The notes below the pieces were generated by a model. It saw nothing but the letters and a program-made list of their open reading frames with translations, had not been told where the DNA came from and made no database searches. From Bacteroidales bacterium (GTDB lineage Bacteria > Bacteroidota > Bacteroidia > Bacteroidales > UBA932), in assembly GCA_011620605.1 (NCBI GenBank), contig WOYW01000016.1:310001-374000 (forward strand): a stretch of DNA of 64,000 bases, written 5' to 3'. Made by a program: the position numbers and the translations under genes. Shown here piece by piece: positions 11,764 to 22,793 of this stretch; position 1 is the stretch's first letter; the number at the start of each line of letters is the position of its first letter.

Positions 11764-14700
11764 CCCCCAGGTGCCAGTTCCCGTTGTATCCCAATTGGGA
11801 GGTATTGGTGACCGTCTCGTCGGAAGAGATGGTTACCAGGTTTCCTCCGGTCTGTACGGGACCGTCTCCGTCGGTCATTAATACCGGGTGCAGGTCCTGT
11901 TGTTGTATGACCTGGTTGATGACCAACCCATCGCCTTCCTGGATCTGTACGTTGTAGTATTCAGTTATACCTGCCGTCTGGAGCAGCGACCAGTATTCAC
12001 TGTTTTTCAACTGGTCTATGAAGACCTTCTTGAGGTTGGTCGTGCTCAGGGGAATCAGGTTAGTTTGTCCGGCATGGGCTCCGTTGATCAACACAATGCG
12101 TCGGGCCAGGTTTTCTATGAAATTGATATACTGAGTGGGATCCACATCCTGATTGGGATTGCCTTCCTGATCGGTCATGGAAAGGAATGTTTCGTAAATT
12201 TCCAGCAACTGGTCTGCATCTTTTGCAATGATCACAATAGAAGCAGTAGTGTCTGCAGGACATAGCATTACGTTTTCCAGGTTCTTACCGGCAAATCCCG
12301 ATACGTATTCGGGAAGCATTTCAACCAGGACCATAATGTTATCATCTGCTGTCGGTGAAGCGAAAGGCCGAATGCCGGTATTCGGTCGGAAAAGTGACAT
12401 AGTCTTAGATACCGAAGAGAGCAAAGGTACATGTTCTACATTTTGAACCGAGATACCTTCCGGCACCGTCAGGATAGTGTAAAAATCCTTAACAATACCG
12501 TATCCTACCAGTCGGACGGCATATGTTCCAGGAACTATATTTTCAAAGGAAACATTTCCGCTTGCATTGGAGTACCGTTGATAATCAAAATCCGTTTCGT
12601 TTGTGTTTTGAACGTAAGGAACGCTGCGGGTAGCTGGGATAAAGGATGTTCCGGCTTTCAATGTCATAAGATTTTTCTGCATGGCACCTGCATACGGTTT
12701 TAGCAACAATGCCATCCGGGGAGCTACAGATCTGAGAATATCGTCTTTTGCAAGACCTTCACTTACCCTGGGAAGGGAAGCAGGGGACATTGACGCTCTG
12801 GTTGTGTAAGCCGGCGTCTGGGCAACCTGGTCCGAAATGCGTTTCAGGTAAACATATGCTCCTGTTACAGGAGCCCCGCCTGTATCGGTGAAGGTGACAT
12901 CAAGCTGGCTATATACCGGTGTGGTAACCGTTACCTCGGGGCTGTATGATGTTCCTGCAGAATTGGTGGCAAATGCTTTCACAGTATAGGTTGTATTTTC
13001 CGTAATGTTATGCGTAAAGTCTGCAGTAAAAGTCCCTGTTCCTGAACCCGTTTTGCGGGTGGTCGTGTTCAAAATGAACCCTCTTTCGGTCACCTGGTCA
13101 CTGCCCTGTTTTTCAACGGTTGCCTGAACACTGATCTTGTTGTACAGCAGCTGGGTAATCGTCACCTCGCTTAAAGTGGGTAAAACACCTGCCAGGTCCA
13201 GGAAAACCCCGTTTTGCTGCGTCCTGATATAGTGAATTTCCGTGCCGGGTTTGTATGTATTCCAGCTGTCCCAGGACGGGTGTTCTATCAATACGGTAGG
13301 CACCGGGTCTGTTAAGCGGTTCCCATAGACATAGAGTTGTGTACATTCTTCAGGAAGTCCGCCCCAGGAGACAGGAATCCCGCCTTCAAAATTGCAATTG
13401 TACAAATGAATGTTCAGATGATTCCCCGTAGTTGTCAGGGTCCCGATATCGTCGGGCAATGCGTCGGTCAGTCCGGGATTGTCAAACAGCAGCAGGTCGG
13501 TGATGCTGGTCCATTGGGTAAATAGACCATCAGGAAGCGGGCTTTGAATTCCCGTTCCGGACAATTCAAAAACAACCAGGGCGCTCAACCCTGTCCATGA
13601 TCCCGGAACGGTTCCGGATATTCGATTTCCGGCCAGCCTCAGTTCGGTCAGCTTTTCCAGGTTACCCATTGAAACGGGCAGATTTCCGGTTAAATCGGTT
13701 TGTGTGGCCCGAAGCGTTCTCAATTCACTCAGATTTCCCAAACTTTCCGGAAGTGATCCGGTCAGATTGGGATTGTTTCCCAGATCCAGTGTGCGCAGGG
13801 CGGTGAAATCCCCGATTTCCGGAGGTAATTGGCCGTTCAGTGCGAACCCGTTCAGGTTTAAGTTTGTAACAGCCTCATTTTCAATGGTTACACCTTCCCA
13901 TGTGGAAATGTCTGCGTCTGAATTCCAGTTCTCTCCTTTGGTCCAGTTTTCCCCGTCCAGTTGGTTGTACAGTACCATTAACCGTTCTCTTTGTGCATCA
14001 GGAACCGGTTCCAGTTTTAGGAAAACACCGTCCTGCTGGGTACGTAAATAATGTATATCCGATTCCGGCAGGTAATCATCCCAATAATCCCAGGAAGGGT
14101 GGTTCTGAATGGCCAAAGGTATTTGTTCGGTCAATTGGTTCCCGTATAAATACAATTGCGTACAGACCCCGGGAACAGAGGCCCATTCTTCCGGGATCCC
14201 GCCACTGAAGTTGCAATTTTGCAATTGTACGTTAAAGGTACTGTTGTCCGTGGTCATTTGACCCAATTGCGGAGGCAGAGGCCCTGTCAGTCCGGGATTG
14301 CTGTGCATGATAAAGGAACCTAAATGTGTCCAGGCCGTAAAGATGGTTCTGGGCAGGGGGCTTTGAATACCGGTTCCGAAAATCGCAAAATCCTGCATAG
14401 CGGTCATCCCTTCCCACGATTCAGGGATCCTTCCCTCAATGTTGTTATTGCCAATATTCAGGATGGCAAGCTTTGTCAGATTTCCCATGGAGGCCGGCAA
14501 ACTCCCTTCAAGGCTTGTTGTTACGGCACGGAAAGTTTCCAGGTTAACAAGGTCCCCGGTTTCTTCGGGAAGCGCTCCTGTCAGACCGGGATTGGATCCC
14601 AGGTCCAGTGTCTCCAGGTCTGTCAGTGTCCCTATGGCTGAAGGCAACAATCCGCTCAGACCAAATCCGTTCAGGTCCAATCCGGTGATTTTCCCGTCTT

Positions 14701-15427
14701 CCATTGTGACGCCTCCCCAGTTCTGAACGGGCTCAGAGCTTTTCCATTTGACCTTCTTTTCTTCATCCCAGTTATCCCCGTCCAGAGACTCGTATATTTC
14801 CACAAGAGCGGTTCTGCGCGGATCTTCGGCCTGGTTAAAAGTAATGGTCTGTGTCTGGGCTATGCCTGCGTTATCCTTTACGGTTACTTCTCCCGAACGG
14901 GCAGGGCCCGTGTTGGGAGCCACCAGGAATTCCAGAGATCCGGACGACAATGCTTTGGTCCCCACGTACTGGATCCAGGATTTTGCCGATGCAGAAACCT
15001 CTACTGAATAGGCAGTATTGTATTGAAGGGTAACGGTGTATGTTCCCCCGGCCGCCTCAACCTCTGTCGTATTGCCGGTGATAATGAGTGTATTCCGTGC
15101 GCTTTGTGTGATGGAGACCGTCGCCTGCATGGTGCCGCTCTTGATGGTCAGCGTTCCGGTCTGGTCCGAGGACGAGGTAGAAGCAGCTGCCGTTAATTGC
15201 AGGGTTGTGTTTCCGGAGCCTTTGGCCGGGGAAACGGCAAACCCCTTTCCCGAGACGGAGGCGGTCCAGGACATGCTGTTGGTGGATAAACTGATGTTTT
15301 GTGTTCCTCCTTCCTGGGTGAAGGAAATACTGGAGGGACTGGCCTCAATGAACGGTACTTCGGGCTTGCAGCTGTTCAGGAGCAGCATAGCGGTTGCCGT
15401 TGCCAGTAATGTCAGGATCTTTTTCAT
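11750..15427 (-). CDS. Lipoprotein with BACON repeats, two tandem plant-type LRR blocks, Fn3-like and Cna-B/regulatory-like domains
   Basis: Lipobox LLNSC; BACON-like repeats with ITQS/FNQA ends; two blocks starting YxxLDGxNW and containing LTGxLPxxxGNL repeats. Confidence 0.85.
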   Translation of the reverse strand: MKKILTLLATATAMLLLNSCKPEVPFIEASPSSISFTQEGGTQNISLSTNSMSWTASVSGKGFAVSPAKGSGNTTLQLTAAASTSSSDQTGTLTIKSGTMQATVSITQSARNTLIITGNTTEVEAAGGTYTVTLQYNTAYSVEVSASAKSWIQYVGTKALSSGSLEFLVAPNTGPARSGEVTVKDNAGIAQTQTITFNQAEDPRRTALVEIYESLDGDNWDEEKKVKWKSSEPVQNWGGVTMEDGKITGLDLNGFGLSGLLPSAIGTLTDLETLDLGSNPGLTGALPEETGDLVNLETFRAVTTSLEGSLPASMGNLTKLAILNIGNNNIEGRIPESWEGMTAMQDFAIFGTGIQSPLPRTIFTAWTHLGSFIMHSNPGLTGPLPPQLGQMTTDNSTFNVQLQNCNFSGGIPEEWASVPGVCTQLYLYGNQLTEQIPLAIQNHPSWDYWDDYLPESDIHYLRTQQDGVFLKLEPVPDAQRERLMVLYNQLDGENWTKGENWNSDADISTWEGVTIENEAVTNLNLNGFALNGQLPPEIGDFTALRTLDLGNNPNLTGSLPESLGNLSELRTLRATQTDLTGNLPVSMGNLEKLTELRLAGNRISGTVPGSWTGLSALVVFELSGTGIQSPLPDGLFTQWTSITDLLLFDNPGLTDALPDDIGTLTTTGNHLNIHLYNCNFEGGIPVSWGGLPEECTQLYVYGNRLTDPVPTVLIEHPSWDSWNTYKPGTEIHYIRTQQNGVFLDLAGVLPTLSEVTITQLLYNKISVQATVEKQGSDQVTERGFILNTTTRKTGSGTGTFTADFTHNITENTTYTVKAFATNSAGTSYSPEVTVTTPVYSQLDVTFTDTGGAPVTGAYVYLKRISDQVAQTPAYTTRASMSPASLPRVSEGLAKDDILRSVAPRMALLLKPYAGAMQKNLMTLKAGTSFIPATRSVPYVQNTNETDFDYQRYSNASGNVSFENIVPGTYAVRLVGYGIVKDFYTILTVPEGISVQNVEHVPLLSSVSKTMSLFRPNTGIRPFASPTADDNIMVLVEMLPEYVSGFAGKNLENVMLCPADTTASIVIIAKDADQLLEIYETFLSMTDQEGNPNQDVDPTQYINFIENLARRIVLINGAHAGQTNLIPLSTTNLKKVFIDQLKNSEYWSLLQTAGITEYYNVQIQEGDGLVINQVIQQQDLHPVLMTDGDGPVQTGGNLVTISSDETVTNTSQLGYNGNWHLGVTVK
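13193..14815 (-). repeat. Tandem duplication of an LRR block of about 270 aa inside the BACON/LRR gene (about 14012-14815 and 13193-13999)
   Basis: Both blocks align from ...YxxLDGxNW... through GTGIQSPLP, NNPGLT-like, NCNFxGGIP, TQLYxYGNxLT, HPSWDxW to IHYxRTQQxGVFLxL. Confidence 0.85.
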
Positions 15428-15462
15428 AGCACAAAGACGCATTTAAAGAATGATTGGCTGCT

Positions 15463-16320
15463 TTATGCTAACAGGGAAATCAATTTTCCTGCCAGATCTT
15501 TAAAAGCATCGCCTGCGGCATTTTTATCGTTAACTGCCGGAATACCGGCATCTCCCCGGTCACAAATCCCCTGGATGAGAGGAATTTCCGCTAACACGGG
15601 CAGGTTATATTTTTTGGCAAGTTTTGCGGCTCCGCCTTTCCCGAAAATATAATATTTATTTTCCGGCAATTCTTCAGGTGTAAACCATGCCATATTCTCG
15701 ACAATGCCAAACACTTTTTTATTCAGTTTGGGGTGGTAAAACATATTCAGGCATTTTTCCACATCCGATACCGAAACCTGTTGCGGGGTGGTAACGACTA
15801 TTCCTCCGGTTAGCGGTAGGTCCTGCATCAGACTCAGATGAATGTCCCCGGTTCCGGGAGGAAGGTCTATAAGCAGGAAATCCAGCTCGCCCCATTTTGT
15901 CTGTTGCAGTAATTGTTTAAGGGCATTGCTGGCCATCGGGCCGCGCCAGATCAGGGCCTGTTCGGGTTTAGAAAAATAGCCAATGGAGATCCATTTTACC
16001 CCGTATTTTTCCAGGGGTTCAAATACCTGAACGTTTTCATCTATCATATCCACACCGGGTTGCTGGTCGGTCGTTCCTGTAAGGGTGGGGATCGATGGAC
16101 CATATATATCGGCATCGGCCAAACCTACACGAAATCCTTCCAGCGCCAGTGCCACGGCAAGATTGACAGCTACGGTGGATTTTCCCACTCCTCCTTTACC
16201 GCTAGCAATGGCAATGACATTTTTAACGGCTTTCATGCCATCTATTACAGGCGTTTCTTTTTCTTTTTTCCCTACCTGCGGAGTAGTCGGCCTCATGGCA
16301 GCGTAATCGATCTTTGTCAT
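15463..16320 (-). CDS. Mrp/NBP35 family ATP-binding Fe-S carrier protein
   Basis: GKGGVGKSTVAVNLA, DADIYGPSIPTL, DLPPGTGDIHLS; short form without an obvious N-terminal DUF59 domain. Confidence 0.93.
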   Translation of the reverse strand: MTKIDYAAMRPTTPQVGKKEKETPVIDGMKAVKNVIAIASGKGGVGKSTVAVNLAVALALEGFRVGLADADIYGPSIPTLTGTTDQQPGVDMIDENVQVFEPLEKYGVKWISIGYFSKPEQALIWRGPMASNALKQLLQQTKWGELDFLLIDLPPGTGDIHLSLMQDLPLTGGIVVTTPQQVSVSDVEKCLNMFYHPKLNKKVFGIVENMAWFTPEELPENKYYIFGKGGAAKLAKKYNLPVLAEIPLIQGICDRGDAGIPAVNDKNAAGDAFKDLAGKLISLLA

Positions 16321-16325
16321 TTCTT

Positions 16326-18485
16326 CTATTTTCTAATATCCATTTCTTCAAGCAGGTAGCCTGCTTCTCCGTATTTGTCAATAATAAACAGCACGTATCT
16401 GATATCTACGGCAATACAACGCTGTAACGCAGGTTCAAAAATAACGTCGCCGCTCATGGATTCCCAGTTGCCGTCAAAAGCCAGCCCTATCAGTTCTCCG
16501 TGCGCGTTCACCACGGGAGATCCCGAATTCCCTCCGGTGATGTCGGTATTGGCAATAAAGCCGGTAACGACTTCTTTGCCGGGTTCGGCGTACTGTCCGT
16601 AATCTTTGTTGTTGTATAGTTGTTTCAGTTTTTCGGGTACCACGAATTCCCAGTTATCGGGATCTTCCTTCTCCATAACGCCTTTCAACGTTGTGTAATA
16701 GTCGTATATGACACCGTCTTTAGGTCTGTAATTCAACACATTGCCATAAGTAAGACGCATTGAAAAATTGGCATCCGGATACATGGCTTCTCCTTTATTC
16801 ATTTCCATCATGCCGGCAATAAAATTCCGGTGTCCGCGTTCATATTGTGCATTGAAAGGAGCTATGGCAGCCTGGCACTCTGCGTTTTTTTCCTCCACCG
16901 ATCTTCCCAGGATCACGGCCGGGTCACCGGCTATCTCATCCATGGCTGCATCACGCGTATTTTCTGCAGACAAACAATCAATCAGGCAATTGACTCTTTC
17001 CGCAGAAACAAAATGGCTTTTCTCAAACAGATTTTCCACGTAAGCATCAATATTCCCGGAGTACTCTTCGTCAATTACCCCGTATACAGAAGGATAGTGT
17101 TCTTTATCCACCCGCGAGGCAAACAGTTTAAGCATGGCTTTGGCCACTTTGACATCCGTAGGTGCATTATAATTGGCAAAGAATCTTTCTGCCTGTAATT
17201 TCAGGCCTTCCACGTTTATGCTTCCGTCTTCCTCTGTTCTGCTTAGCTGGCGTGCTGCCCGTGAAGCAAAAGAGGCAAGCTCAATATTGCGCAGGGCTTC
17301 GCTCAGATAGCGGCTTACATATACCATATCCCATTGACCCTTAATGGCTTCATCAATGTCGCTCAGAGCCGTTCCGTATTTTTCACGGCGTTTTTTATTG
17401 GCATTTACCCAGGTGGAAAACGCTTCTTCTTCCATGGCCCTTCTGCTTTTTACGTTTAGTTTGTCAAACGTTTCGTTCATACCGGTCCATTTTTTCCAGG
17501 CATTGGAACTGCCGGAATATTTGCTTGCATACTGAAGCTGTACTTTTGGATCGGCCAGCATGTCTTCCAGTAATATATCCTGGCGCAGTGTCCTGACCTC
17601 AATTCCGATATTGTTGGTCAACTGTTCCTGGCGGTCTACTTCAACGGAAGTCATATAGCGTGTGGTTGTTCCCGGGTATCCCAGTGTCATCACAAAATCT
17701 CCCTGTTGAATGCCTTTCAGGCTTACGGGAAGGAATTGTTTGGGACGGTAGGGTTGGTTGTCCGGGGAATAATCGGCAGGTTCATTGTCAGCACCGGCAT
17801 AGATCCGGAACATGGAAAAGTCACAGGTGTGACGGGGCCACATCCAGTTGTCGGTATCGGCTCCGAATTTTCCTATGGAAGAAGGAGGTGCTCCCACAAA
17901 ACGTACGTCCGAATAAACTTTGTATACAACCATGTAATACTGATTTCCACCGTACATACTGTACAATCTTCCGGTAGTATTGGGGTTTTCTTCTTTCACT
18001 TTTTCTCCCCATTCCCGAGTCACTTTGGCCACGGTTGCCATGCGGCTTTCTTCGGTGGTACATGTATCCAATACAAACAATACCTCTTTGGTTACATCTG
18101 TCATCCGTTCCAAAAATATTACCCTCAGACCGGGAGCCGGGATCTCTTCATCCCTGTTTTTTGCCCAGAATCCGTCTTTCAGGTAATTGTGCTCTACGCT
18201 GCTCAATGCCTGGATAACACCGTATCCGCAATGATGATTTGTCAGCAGCAATCCTTCCCCGGAAACCACTTCTCCGGTACAGCCGCCGCCAAATATCACA
18301 ATGGCATCTTTCAGGCTTGAATTGTTGATGTTGTAAATGTCACGGGCATCCAGGGCAAGCCCAGCTTCTTTCATGTTTTTTATGTTTAATTTTTCAAGAA
18401 GCGGCAGGAGCCACATTCCTTCGTCTGCACGTGCGGTACTGCCCAGTAGCAGCAATGCACACAGGATGTAACTAATTTTTTTCAT
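16326..18485 (-). CDS. S46 family dipeptidyl peptidase, DPP7-like
   Basis: Signal peptide; GEGLLLTNHHCGYG (His) and TGGNSGSPVVNAHGELIGLAFDGNWE (Ser); FDG at the position that is Arg in DPP11 suggests DPP7-type specificity. Confidence 0.9.
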   Translation of the reverse strand: MKKISYILCALLLLGSTARADEGMWLLPLLEKLNIKNMKEAGLALDARDIYNINNSSLKDAIVIFGGGCTGEVVSGEGLLLTNHHCGYGVIQALSSVEHNYLKDGFWAKNRDEEIPAPGLRVIFLERMTDVTKEVLFVLDTCTTEESRMATVAKVTREWGEKVKEENPNTTGRLYSMYGGNQYYMVVYKVYSDVRFVGAPPSSIGKFGADTDNWMWPRHTCDFSMFRIYAGADNEPADYSPDNQPYRPKQFLPVSLKGIQQGDFVMTLGYPGTTTRYMTSVEVDRQEQLTNNIGIEVRTLRQDILLEDMLADPKVQLQYASKYSGSSNAWKKWTGMNETFDKLNVKSRRAMEEEAFSTWVNANKKRREKYGTALSDIDEAIKGQWDMVYVSRYLSEALRNIELASFASRAARQLSRTEEDGSINVEGLKLQAERFFANYNAPTDVKVAKAMLKLFASRVDKEHYPSVYGVIDEEYSGNIDAYVENLFEKSHFVSAERVNCLIDCLSAENTRDAAMDEIAGDPAVILGRSVEEKNAECQAAIAPFNAQYERGHRNFIAGMMEMNKGEAMYPDANFSMRLTYGNVLNYRPKDGVIYDYYTTLKGVMEKEDPDNWEFVVPEKLKQLYNNKDYGQYAEPGKEVVTGFIANTDITGGNSGSPVVNAHGELIGLAFDGNWESMSGDVIFEPALQRCIAVDIRYVLFIIDKYGEAGYLLEEMDIRK

Positions 18486-18539
18486 GTGGTGTATACTTGT
18501 TTTGTTGTGTTAAGTGGATATATAATCTCACAAAGATAA

Positions 18540-19157
18540 TCATAAATGATAAGAAAATGATTTTCTGTGAAGGCTTGTCAGGCCGAATTCCCGGATCGCT
18601 TCCCTGTGTTTTCCGGTAGGGTATCCTTTGTTGTCTTTCCATCCGTACTGGGGATAAAGCAAATCTTGTTCCACCATATACTCATCCCGGAAAGTTTTGG
18701 CCAGAACCGAGGCTGCGGCTATGGCCGCAAAATGCCGGTCGCCCCTGACAATGCACCGGTGGGGGATCACCGGGCTCAGCAAAGGTTCCCCGTTCCCCGG
18801 GTGATACGGATAAAACCGATTCCCGTCCACCAGGATAAATTCCGGAACAGGTGCCAGTTGATCCAGGGCTCGGTGCATGGCCGTAATGGAAGCTCTCAGA
18901 ATGTTCCATTGATCAATTTCCAGGGGAGAACAACCGGCCACACTCCAGCTAACGGCCTTTTCCAGGATGTAATCCCTGACCTCTGCACGGTGTTTTGGAC
19001 TCATGAGCTTGGAATCCTGTAATAAGGGATGATCAAAACCGGGCGGTAGAATTACCGCTGCGGCATAAACCGGTCCCGCCAGGCATCCCCTGCCGGCCTC
19101 GTCGCAGCCGGCTTCCCGTCTGCCTGCCTGAAAATGGGGGAGCAAAGGAAAATACAT
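18540..19157 (-). CDS. rnhB: Ribonuclease HII
   Basis: AGCDEAGRGCLAGPVYAAAVILP, DSKLMSPKHR; start 19157 preferred because the -7 box CAAAGGTA is at 19163-19170. Confidence 0.95.
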   Translation of the reverse strand: MYFPLLPHFQAGRREAGCDEAGRGCLAGPVYAAAVILPPGFDHPLLQDSKLMSPKHRAEVRDYILEKAVSWSVAGCSPLEIDQWNILRASITAMHRALDQLAPVPEFILVDGNRFYPYHPGNGEPLLSPVIPHRCIVRGDRHFAAIAAASVLAKTFRDEYMVEQDLLYPQYGWKDNKGYPTGKHREAIREFGLTSLHRKSFSYHL

Positions 19158-19162
19158 ATATA

Positions 19163-19191
19163 CAAAGGTAAAGGAAAAATTATTACCTTTG
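19163..19191. promoter_or_regulatory. Mirrored divergent promoter, rnhB / EF-G paralog
   Basis: CAAAGGTA 19163-19170, N13, TACCTTTG 19184-19191. Confidence 0.75.
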
Positions 19192-19237
19192 TCGCCCTGT
19201 ATTATCCCGTAAAACAACAAATAAACATATTGATTTA

Positions 19238-21391
19238 ATGAAAACTTATACTACAGAACAACTTCGCAACGTGGTACTGATGGGTAATACCAAATCCGGA
19301 AAGACCACCCTTGCCGAAGCCATGATGATGGAAGGCAAAGTGATCGACCGCCGTGGAACCGTTGAAGCCAAAAACACCGTATGCGACAATACGGAAATTG
19401 AACAATTGTATCAGAGATCCATTTATCCTACGCTTTTCTATACAGAGTACGAGGATCACAAACTGAATTTCATAGATACTCCGGGCTCCGACGATTTCAT
19501 AGGCGGTCTTATTTCTGCTTTCAGGGTGGCCGATTCAGGGGTTATGCTTGTCAACGGACAGCACGGCGTGGAAGTGGGAACGGAAATATTCTCCCGTTAT
19601 GCCGAGCAGCACAACAAACCCCTTTTCCTTGCCGTCAGCCAGCTGGATCATGAAAAAGCCAACTGGGACGCCTGCCTGGATTCGTTGCACGAAGCATTTG
19701 GCAACAAAGTATGTCCCGTCCAGTTCCCCATAGAGGCAGGGGCTGAGTTCAACTCCTTTGTTGATGTAGTAAAAATGAAAATGTACCGTTTCAACGACGC
19801 CAACGGAAGTCGTGAAGAACTGGATATCCCGGACGAATACAAAAACAAGGCAGAATCCATGCATTCGGAACTGGCAGAACGCGCCGCCGAAGCCGATGAA
19901 CCGCTGATGGAAAAATTCTTTGAGAACGGAGCCCTGACACCCGACGAGATCATACAGGGTCTGATCATCGGATTCCGCAAATGCGAGATCATGCCGCTTG
20001 TCATCGTTTCCGGTAAAAAGGATATTGGCGTTAAACGGTTGATGGAACTCATTACCCAGATCGCCCCCCATCCGGGACTAACAAACAGCAAAACCGTTTC
20101 TGGTGAAGAAATTCCCTGTGACGTAAAAGGCGCCCCTTCATTGTACATCTATAAAACCACCCAGGAACAGCACCTGGGAGACGTTGCCTTTTTCCGCGTT
20201 ATGTCAGGCAAGATCACCGAATCTCAGGATCTGATCAATGCCAATAACGGTGGCAAAGAAAGGATCTCGGGTCTTTTTGTGGCAGCCGGTAAAAAACGTG
20301 AAAAAGTCACCGAACTGGTAGCCGGGGACATGGGTTGTACCGTAAAACTGAAGAGCGCCCGGTCAAATCACACGCTTAACGGCAACGGAAAAGACTGGGA
20401 ATTTGAACCCATCGCGTTTCCTCCCGCAAAATTCCGCATGGCGATCAAAGCCAAATCGGATAAAGATGACGAAAAACTGGGCGAGATCCTGAACAAAGCC
20501 TCAGCCGAGGATCCCACCATTGTAGTGGAATATTCCAAAGAACTCAAGCAGGTCATTGTAAGCGGACAGGGGGAACACCACATCAATACCCTTAAATGGC
20601 ACATCAATAATACACACAAAATGGAAGTGGACCTGATCCCGCCCAAGATTCCTTACCGTGAAACCATTACCAAAATGGCCGCTTCCAGCTATCGCCACAA
20701 AAAACAATCCGGAGGTGCCGGCCAGTTCGGGGAAGTACACCTGCTTATTGAACCTTACGTTGAGGGAGCCCCCGAAAACAACCGGTTTAAAGTAGAAGGC
20801 AAAGAGCTTGTCCTCAATATTAAAGGTCGCGAAGACTACGACCTGGACTGGGGTGGAAAGCTTATTTATTACAACTGTATTGTTGGCGGTTCCATTGACG
20901 GACGTTTTATGCCTGCCATCCTGAAAGGGATCATGGAAAAAATGGAAGAAGGTCCGCTCACAGGTTCCTATGCCCGTGACATCAAATGTTTTGTATATGA
21001 CGGGAAAATGCACCCGGTAGACTCCAACGAGATCTCTTTCAAACTGGCAGGAAGGAATGCCTTTAAGGATGCCTTCAAAAAAGCCGGACCCAAGATCATG
21101 GAACCCATCTACATGGTAGAAGTTCTTGTTCCTTCGGACTGCATGGGTGATGTTATGAGCGATCTCCAGAACCGCCGTGCCCTCATTGAAGGCATGAGCA
21201 GTGAAAAAGGCTTCCAGATCCTGAAAGCCAGGGTTCCCCTTGCCGAGTTGAACAAATATTCCACCACGCTCAGCTCCCTGACTTCCGGCCGTGCCAGCTT
21301 TACCATGGACTTCCTGGAATACGCCCAGGTGCCTTCTGATGTTCAGGACAAACTCCTGAAAGAATACGAAGAGGAAGAAAAAGACGAATAA
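19238..21391 (+). CDS. Elongation factor G paralog (Bacteroidota EF-G2-like, altered G motifs)
   Basis: Full EF-G domain order; G1 [10 protein letters not shown]3 DTPGSDDF, G4 SQLD. Confidence 0.92.
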   Translation: MKTYTTEQLRNVVLMGNTKSGKTTLAEAMMMEGKVIDRRGTVEAKNTVCDNTEIEQLYQRSIYPTLFYTEYEDHKLNFIDTPGSDDFIGGLISAFRVADSGVMLVNGQHGVEVGTEIFSRYAEQHNKPLFLAVSQLDHEKANWDACLDSLHEAFGNKVCPVQFPIEAGAEFNSFVDVVKMKMYRFNDANGSREELDIPDEYKNKAESMHSELAERAAEADEPLMEKFFENGALTPDEIIQGLIIGFRKCEIMPLVIVSGKKDIGVKRLMELITQIAPHPGLTNSKTVSGEEIPCDVKGAPSLYIYKTTQEQHLGDVAFFRVMSGKITESQDLINANNGGKERISGLFVAAGKKREKVTELVAGDMGCTVKLKSARSNHTLNGNGKDWEFEPIAFPPAKFRMAIKAKSDKDDEKLGEILNKASAEDPTIVVEYSKELKQVIVSGQGEHHINTLKWHINNTHKMEVDLIPPKIPYRETITKMAASSYRHKKQSGGAGQFGEVHLLIEPYVEGAPENNRFKVEGKELVLNIKGREDYDLDWGGKLIYYNCIVGGSIDGRFMPAILKGIMEKMEEGPLTGSYARDIKCFVYDGKMHPVDSNEISFKLAGRNAFKDAFKKAGPKIMEPIYMVEVLVPSDCMGDVMSDLQNRRALIEGMSSEKGFQILKARVPLAELNKYSTTLSSLTSGRASFTMDFLEYAQVPSDVQDKLLKEYEEEEKDE

Positions 21392-21408
21392 ACAATTTTC
21401 CGCAACAG

Positions 21409-22062
21409 ATGATAAAAGCGGAACATATTACCAAATCTTTCGGCAGTGTGCAGGTTCTCAAGGGAGTTTCCCTGGAAGTTGCACCTGCCGAAGTGGTTTG
21501 TATAACGGGTGCCAGCGGAGCGGGTAAAACCACTTTTCTGCAGGTCCTGGGTACATTGACCCGCCCCGATTCCGGACAGGTATGGATTGGCGACACCCCT
21601 GTCTGTGAATTGCAGAAAGACGGGTTGGCCGATTTTCGCAACAAACACATTGGATTTGTTTTTCAGTTCCATCACCTGTTGCCAGAGTTTACCGCCCTGG
21701 AAAATGTGTGCATACCCGGTTTTATAGCAGGAGATCCCGCCGTCATCGTCCGCAAAAGAGCTGCCGAATTGCTGGAATTCCTGGGTTTGGAGCACCGTAA
21801 GGAACACAAACCCTCCGAATTGAGCGGAGGTGAACAGCAACGGATAGCCGTTGCCCGGGCTTTGGTAAATCATCCCAAAGTTTTATTGGCCGACGAGCCT
21901 TCGGGGAACCTGGATTCCCATAACAAGGAAGAACTTCACAAATTGTTTTTCCGGTTGCGCGACACTTACGGTCAGACCATCATTATGGTAACTCACGATC
22001 AGTCCCTTGCTGCGATGAGTGACCGTAGCCTGACCATGCGTGACGGACTCTTTTTGCCGTAG
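21409..22062 (+). CDS. ABC transporter ATP-binding protein, LolD-like
   Basis: Walker [36 protein letters not shown]. Confidence 0.93.
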   Translation: MIKAEHITKSFGSVQVLKGVSLEVAPAEVVCITGASGAGKTTFLQVLGTLTRPDSGQVWIGDTPVCELQKDGLADFRNKHIGFVFQFHHLLPEFTALENVCIPGFIAGDPAVIVRKRAAELLEFLGLEHRKEHKPSELSGGEQQRIAVARALVNHPKVLLADEPSGNLDSHNKEELHKLFFRLRDTYGQTIIMVTHDQSLAAMSDRSLTMRDGLFLP

Positions 22063-22063
22063 C

Positions 22064-22786
22064 GTGGAACCTTTTCACTTTAAACACTTTTCCGTTTATC
22101 ACGAACGTTCGGCTATGCAAGTCAACACCGACAGTGTCATACTGGGGGCGTGGGCAAAGAGCAATGTACGGGAACCTTCACGGATCCTGGATATAGGAAC
22201 CGGATGCGGAATACTGGCCCTGATGATGGCGCAGCGTTTTCCGGGAGCCTTTATAGATGCAGTTGATATAGATGATGAATCAGCCGGTGAAGCCGCAGAA
22301 AATGTGTTACATTCGCCTTGGGCCGACAGGATAAACGTTTCCCGGGAGGATTTCCTCTCCTTTGTTTCTCCTGCCCCATATGATCTGATCATCAGCAATC
22401 CCCCGTATTTTTCCCGATCCATGTTGCCTGAAAGCAAACGCCGCATCCTGGCCCGTCACAGCCATCCGGACAGCCTGTCCCTTAAAATGCTGGCAGAAGG
22501 AGTTTCCCGCATGCTTGCCCAGTCGGGTGTTTTTACAGTGATACTTCCTGAAGAAGGAGCTGCCGTATTTCTTGAAGAAGCACGTTCTTTGGAAAAGCCG
22601 ATGTTCCCGCACAGGTTTACGCGTGTTTTCACCCGGCCGGGCAAACCGGTCGTTAGAATACTGATACAAACCGGCAATACGGAAAAACTCCCGGTCCGGG
22701 AGGATCTGACGATCTACGAAAATAACGGAAATCAGTACAGTGCGCAATACGTGCGACTGGTAAAAGATTTTTATTTGTGGGCGTAA
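22064..22786 (+). CDS. tRNA1(Val) (adenine37-N6)-methyltransferase-like
   Basis: EPFHFKHFSVYHERSAMQVNTDSVILGAWA, DIGTGCGILALMMAQR, NPPY; probable GTG start 2 nt after the upstream stop. Confidence 0.88.
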   Translation: MEPFHFKHFSVYHERSAMQVNTDSVILGAWAKSNVREPSRILDIGTGCGILALMMAQRFPGAFIDAVDIDDESAGEAAENVLHSPWADRINVSREDFLSFVSPAPYDLIISNPPYFSRSMLPESKRRILARHSHPDSLSLKMLAEGVSRMLAQSGVFTVILPEEGAAVFLEEARSLEKPMFPHRFTRVFTRPGKPVVRILIQTGNTEKLPVREDLTIYENNGNQYSAQYVRLVKDFYLWA

Positions 22787-22793
22787 GAGCCGT

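Noticed and set aside
15463-16320. Mrp protein without the N-terminal DUF59 domain as a truncated gene
   Set aside because: Short Mrp/NBP35 forms are common; start codon and context look normal
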